Below, piece after piece: positions 60,975 through 64,000 of a stretch of 64,000 nucleotides of DNA. A program made the position numbers and the translations under genes. The stretch's first letter is position 1. Each line of letters starts with the position of its first letter. The stretch comes from JAITVB01 sp031553805. Lineage in GTDB: Bacteria > Bacteroidota > Bacteroidia > Bacteroidales > Rikenellaceae. Under the pieces are notes generated by a model, which had not been told where the DNA came from, ran no database searches, and saw nothing but the letters and a program-made list of their open reading frames with translations. Location: NCBI GenBank assembly GCA_031553805.1, contig JAVBLC010000011.1, forward strand, positions 1 through 64,000. Direction: 5' to 3'.

Positions 60975-62930
60975 CTAATTCAACATGACCTGGCCACCGG
61001 TGACTGGGATGGCCTGTCCGGTTTCGCAAGTTTGTTCGACCAAATAGAGCAGCGCTTTCGTCACATCTTCCGGCGCACAACCCTTGCGCATCGGCACCTG
61101 AGCCATATAAAAAGCACGTACGTCTTCGACGGTCTTCGCCCCCGGCACTTTCCCGGCGTTCAGGTACTGCACGAACAGGCCGTTTTCGGGATCGGACCAC
61201 AGCGGCCCCTCGTAAAAATTACCCGGGCAGATCGAGTTGACCTTGATCCGGAACGGAGCCAACTCCAACGCAAACGACTGCGTAAGGCCCACCCCGCCGA
61301 ATTTTCCGCCGGCGTAGGCAAAGTTAGCCTTGCTTCCGCGCAGCCCCGACTTGGAGTTGATTTGGATGATATCCCCGTAGTTCTCAGGCGCATATTTATT
61401 CTGAAGTTTCATCACCGGAGCGACGGCCTTCGTGCAGTAGAAATAGGCGTTGTAATTGATCTTCGTCACGAAGTCGAACTGCTCGGGGGTCATCTCATCG
61501 AGTCCACCGGCACGCAGCACACCCGCGTTGCTGACAAAGACGTCGACACCGCCAAAGGCACATACCGTACTGTGGATCAGCGCTTCGAGGCTCGGAATTT
61601 CGGCCACGTTGGTTTTCACGAAGACAGCGCGGTTGCTCTTGGCCGAAGCATTGAGGCGGGCGGCGGTTTCAGCGCCCACCGCTTCGTTCAGGTCGGCCAC
61701 CACGATGTTGGCCCCCTGGGCCACCAGGCAACGGGCGATGCCCTCACCAAACCCTTGTGCGGCACCGGTAACGATCACCGTTTTGTTTTCCATACGGCCC
61801 GAAGTTCCACCGGCGCTCACTTTACGACGGTAGTTCTCAACTTCCCAGTTGTCGATGAAATCGATCTGGGCCTGGGTCATCGGATGCGGACCGCCGAACG
61901 ATTCGGCCAGCCACGCGATCTTGAGCGTGTCAGTCATCACCTCGGTGATCGTCGCACATTGGGCGGCGTTATCGCCCACGGCGATCATCCCCAGACATTT
62001 TATGAAAATTACCTTGGGCAGATAGCCGAATTTCTTTTCGAATGCGGGAATCTCCGTTTCAGCTTCTTTGAGCAACGATGCTGCATTGTCACCTTTGAGA
62101 TAGAGGTAATTGGACTTGCAATAGACGATGCCGTCGGGCGAGAAAGGACGCGCCGCGGCGGAATAATTCTTTTCGTCCGTAAAGTGGGCGATCAGCGCGT
62201 TGTTCGTCACCCGCAGCGTCTTCAGCCCCTCTTTCGAGCAAAGCATACGGAGCGCGGGCACCACTTCGGGTGCACAGGCGCACACCGGCGCGTCGCCCTC
62301 GGGCAACGGGTTTTTGACCGCCTTTTCGAGTGTCGAAAGCACGCGGTCGTAGATTTCGCGTACCCGTGCCGTTGTGTCGGCCCCCACGAAAATACCGTGA
62401 TTCTGCAGCAGGATCATCTCGGGTTCGCGACCGTACTTGGCTTTAAAGGCGTTGATGCGGCGCTCGACCTCCTTGAAGAGGACGTAGCCCGGGTCGATGT
62501 AAGGAATATAGAGCGCCTCGTCGCCCAACAGGCGGCGGGTTTCGCTCTCGGCGTCGTTGCCGCACATCAGGCCGTTGACCAGCGTTGGGTGCAAGTGGAT
62601 GACGAAAGCCGCGCTCAGGGCGTTGTGCAGCGACGTTTCGACCGAAGGCCGCCGGTCTTTCGTGATGCAGGCCGCCGCCAGATCGTTTTTCACCTCCTCT
62701 TCACGGGCGGCTGCATCAGCCGGGTAGGTTTTTTCGGAAATCACGTTGAGTTTCACGCGATCGAGTACGGCGAAACCAGCCTCGGTGATTGTCGCCAGCG
62801 ACGACCCGCTCGCTTTTACCCAAAGTTTTTCAGTATTTTTATAGGAGGTATTGCCACCTCCGGCAATCACGTAGCGGCTGTCGCGGCCGTAGTGTTGCGA
62901 TATGTCGATCAGTTCCTGTATCTCTTTCAT
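60975..62930 (-). CDS. Fused class II aldolase and short-chain dehydrogenase
   Basis: The 651-residue product is a fusion. The N-terminal class II aldolase part (about 1-370) has GGNTSYKNTEKLWVKASGSS, ETSLHNALSAAFVIHLHPTL with metal His residues, and LLQNHGIFVGADT. The C-terminal short-chain dehydrogenase (about 395-651) has the Rossmann TVIVTGAAQGFGEGIARCLV, VSNAGVL, a Ser near INSKSG and the catalytic YAGGK. The layout is that of bifunctional rhamnulose-1-phosphate aldolase / lactaldehyde dehydrogenase enzymes, so it may cleave a deoxysugar phosphate and reduce or oxidise the aldehyde product. The start overlaps the upstream stop (ATGA). Confidence 0.88.
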   Translation of the reverse strand: MKEIQELIDISQHYGRDSRYVIAGGGNTSYKNTEKLWVKASGSSLATITEAGFAVLDRVKLNVISEKTYPADAAAREEEVKNDLAAACITKDRRPSVETSLHNALSAAFVIHLHPTLVNGLMCGNDAESETRRLLGDEALYIPYIDPGYVLFKEVERRINAFKAKYGREPEMILLQNHGIFVGADTTARVREIYDRVLSTLEKAVKNPLPEGDAPVCACAPEVVPALRMLCSKEGLKTLRVTNNALIAHFTDEKNYSAAARPFSPDGIVYCKSNYLYLKGDNAASLLKEAETEIPAFEKKFGYLPKVIFIKCLGMIAVGDNAAQCATITEVMTDTLKIAWLAESFGGPHPMTQAQIDFIDNWEVENYRRKVSAGGTSGRMENKTVIVTGAAQGFGEGIARCLVAQGANIVVADLNEAVGAETAARLNASAKSNRAVFVKTNVAEIPSLEALIHSTVCAFGGVDVFVSNAGVLRAGGLDEMTPEQFDFVTKINYNAYFYCTKAVAPVMKLQNKYAPENYGDIIQINSKSGLRGSKANFAYAGGKFGGVGLTQSFALELAPFRIKVNSICPGNFYEGPLWSDPENGLFVQYLNAGKVPGAKTVEDVRAFYMAQVPMRKGCAPEDVTKALLYLVEQTCETGQAIPVTGGQVMLN

Positions 62931-64000
62931 CGGATGGCTGCTTTGATGATTTGGTCGCCGTATTCAATCAGGTGGTCGCGTTTTTCGACGTTGGCCTTGC
63001 CGCTTTCATCGAGGTAACCCGGCAGGCCCTGGCGCACCAGTTCCTGGTGGGCCGCCGTCAGGCAAGCCCCGGCGTAGTTGATCGAGCGCAGTTTCTCGGT
63101 CAGCGGGGCACCGCCGCGGGCCGTGAGTTTGATCGGCTCCATCGCGGGAGTGTTGTGCTCGGTGCCGAACGTCACCGCAAAACCTTGGTCATGGAGGTAA
63201 CCGGCATATTTTTCGAGCACCTCGATGCTGTTGCGCGTCGTAATGAATTCGACGGCATAAAAACCGCGGGCCTTCAGCGTGGCGGCAGCTTTTTCAAGGT
63301 CGCCCTCAAAGTCCGTAAAACCACCGCTGGCGTCGTCGGCCAGAAAGGGGTAGGTCGGGATACCGCCTGCTTTCAGGATAATCTGCCGCACCTGTTCCAT
63401 CGGCAGAAAAGCCGCCGGATCTTCGGGTACGAACGCCGCGCCGCCCGCCTTGAGCAGGTTGCCGCGGATCTCGTTTTCGACCGCCGCCGCGTTAGCCGGA
63501 TCAGCTTTCAACGCTTTTCCTCCAAACACCTTTTGATAGGTGTCGGCGGCACGCTTCGGGTCGTTCTGCGAAAAATTCTCGACGGCCATGCGCAAGGCCT
63601 TGGCCAGGTGCCGTTCGCGGATCGATCCGCGGGTAAGCGTTGTGGCGATCTGCTTGAAATCGAGGGTGATCGGCAGGCCCGCCTCGGTCAGGATCTCGTT
63701 CAGCTTGACACACATCCGTCCCACGTGGGCATTCGACTCGTCGCGCACCCGTTTTAGTTGCGAAAGGTAGGGCTCGGCTAGTTTCAGTGGCGACGTCAAT
63801 CCTTTGCCGCTCAGATAAGTGCGGCCCGGATTGTTCGGGTCGTTAACCCGAATGCCGGCCGCCTGGTCTTCGGCGTTGAGCGAAATAAACTCGATGTTGT
63901 GGAGCGGATAGAGTTTCCGTGCACGGCACCCTTCGTCCCACTCGGCATAACCGTCGGTCGAGTAGAAATCATTGATCCCCACGACCTTCACCCCTTCAGC
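62927..64000 (-). CDS. PHP-like protein of the aldolase cluster, 5' end cut by the window edge
   Basis: The frame is open to base 64000 and the codons before the first in-frame GTG at 63991 (Ala-Glu-Gly) fit the protein, so the N-terminus lies outside the window. At least 357 residues are visible. KVVGINDFYSTDGYAEWDEG and LYPLHNIEFISLNAEDQ at the start and FAVTFGTEHNTPAMEPIKL near the end resemble the strand-loop motifs of PHP-type metal-dependent hydrolases (inference, moderate). The middle is helical (KQIATTLTRGSIRERHLAKA). It is coupled with the aldolase-dehydrogenase gene by an ATGA overlap, so it belongs to the same sugar pathway. I do not know its reaction. Confidence 0.7.
   Translation of the reverse strand, partial: AEGVKVVGINDFYSTDGYAEWDEGCRARKLYPLHNIEFISLNAEDQAAGIRVNDPNNPGRTYLSGKGLTSPLKLAEPYLSQLKRVRDESNAHVGRMCVKLNEILTEAGLPITLDFKQIATTLTRGSIRERHLAKALRMAVENFSQNDPKRAADTYQKVFGGKALKADPANAAAVENEIRGNLLKAGGAAFVPEDPAAFLPMEQVRQIILKAGGIPTYPFLADDASGGFTDFEGDLEKAAATLKARGFYAVEFITTRNSIEVLEKYAGYLHDQGFAVTFGTEHNTPAMEPIKLTARGGAPLTEKLRSINYAGACLTAAHQELVRQGLPGYLDESGKANVEKRDHLIEYGDQIIKAAIR

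Noticed and set aside
61032..63017. Open frame of 661 codons antisense to the aldolase-dehydrogenase fusion
   Set aside because: Antisense shadow; the sense protein has clear domains.

Overview
The window is chromosomal DNA of a Bacteroidota bacterium, most likely a GC-rich member of the Bacteroidales such as Alistipes or another Rikenellaceae. That genus-level guess is an inference. The evidence is promoters of the Bacteroidota type (TTG/TTTG, about 19 bases, TAnnTTTG), a short primary sigma factor of about 286 residues, an RHS-like protein of Bacteroidota type, the long IspG form, and a tyrosine integrase of the Bacteroidota mobile-element type. No rRNA, tRNA or CRISPR array was seen.

Layout. 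1-2820: the 5' part of a large RHS/YD-repeat-like surface protein, which runs off the left edge. 2902-13321: a compact minus-strand operon for a type II secretion / type IV pilus-like machine: major pseudopilin, prepilin peptidase, ATPase, secretin, GspL-, GspM- and GspC-like inner-membrane parts, two minor pseudopilins, a beta-helix protein in the GspK position, GspF, and a lipoprotein of three 97-residue repeats. Most genes overlap or abut. A hairpin with a T-rich tail separates the major pilin from the rest. 13322-17013: a lower-GC mobile-element remnant. It holds a CI/S24-type regulator with three copies of a 16-bp palindrome, a UmuD-like peptidase paralogue, two hypothetical genes (one frameshifted) and a frameshifted integrase. 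17448-31804: porin, LysE exporter, M23/LysM lipoprotein, trxB, corA, mqnA, an outer-membrane barrel, a TonB-C protein, and a five-gene MacAB-TolC-type efflux operon. 32148-44242: ppdK, dnaX (with an A11 slippage site at the gamma/tau boundary), trxA, dnaE, a DUF2007 gene, an HtrA protease and rpoD. 44353-56878: K+ transporter, OmpA protein, dtd-mazG-ispG, plsY, a YitT protein, rnr, murA (Asp in place of the catalytic Cys) and a LolD-like ATPase. 56933-64000: lipoate ligase and a sugar-catabolic cluster of two class II aldolases (one fused to a short-chain dehydrogenase), a medium-chain dehydrogenase and a PHP-like protein cut by the right edge.

Two things stand out. One is the complete secretion/pilus machine, which is unusual for this group, with unique parts, an RHS-like gene directly downstream and a palindrome-controlled regulator at its head. 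The other is a set of structured intergenic repeats: at least four modular families whose long stems differ in sequence between copies but stay paired, so base changes are compensated. They sit at 21.8, 25.0, 31.9, 37.2, 47.7, 52.3, 57.6, 59.1, 59.3 and 60.9 kb. These look like selected RNA or DNA structures and I cannot assign them to a named family.
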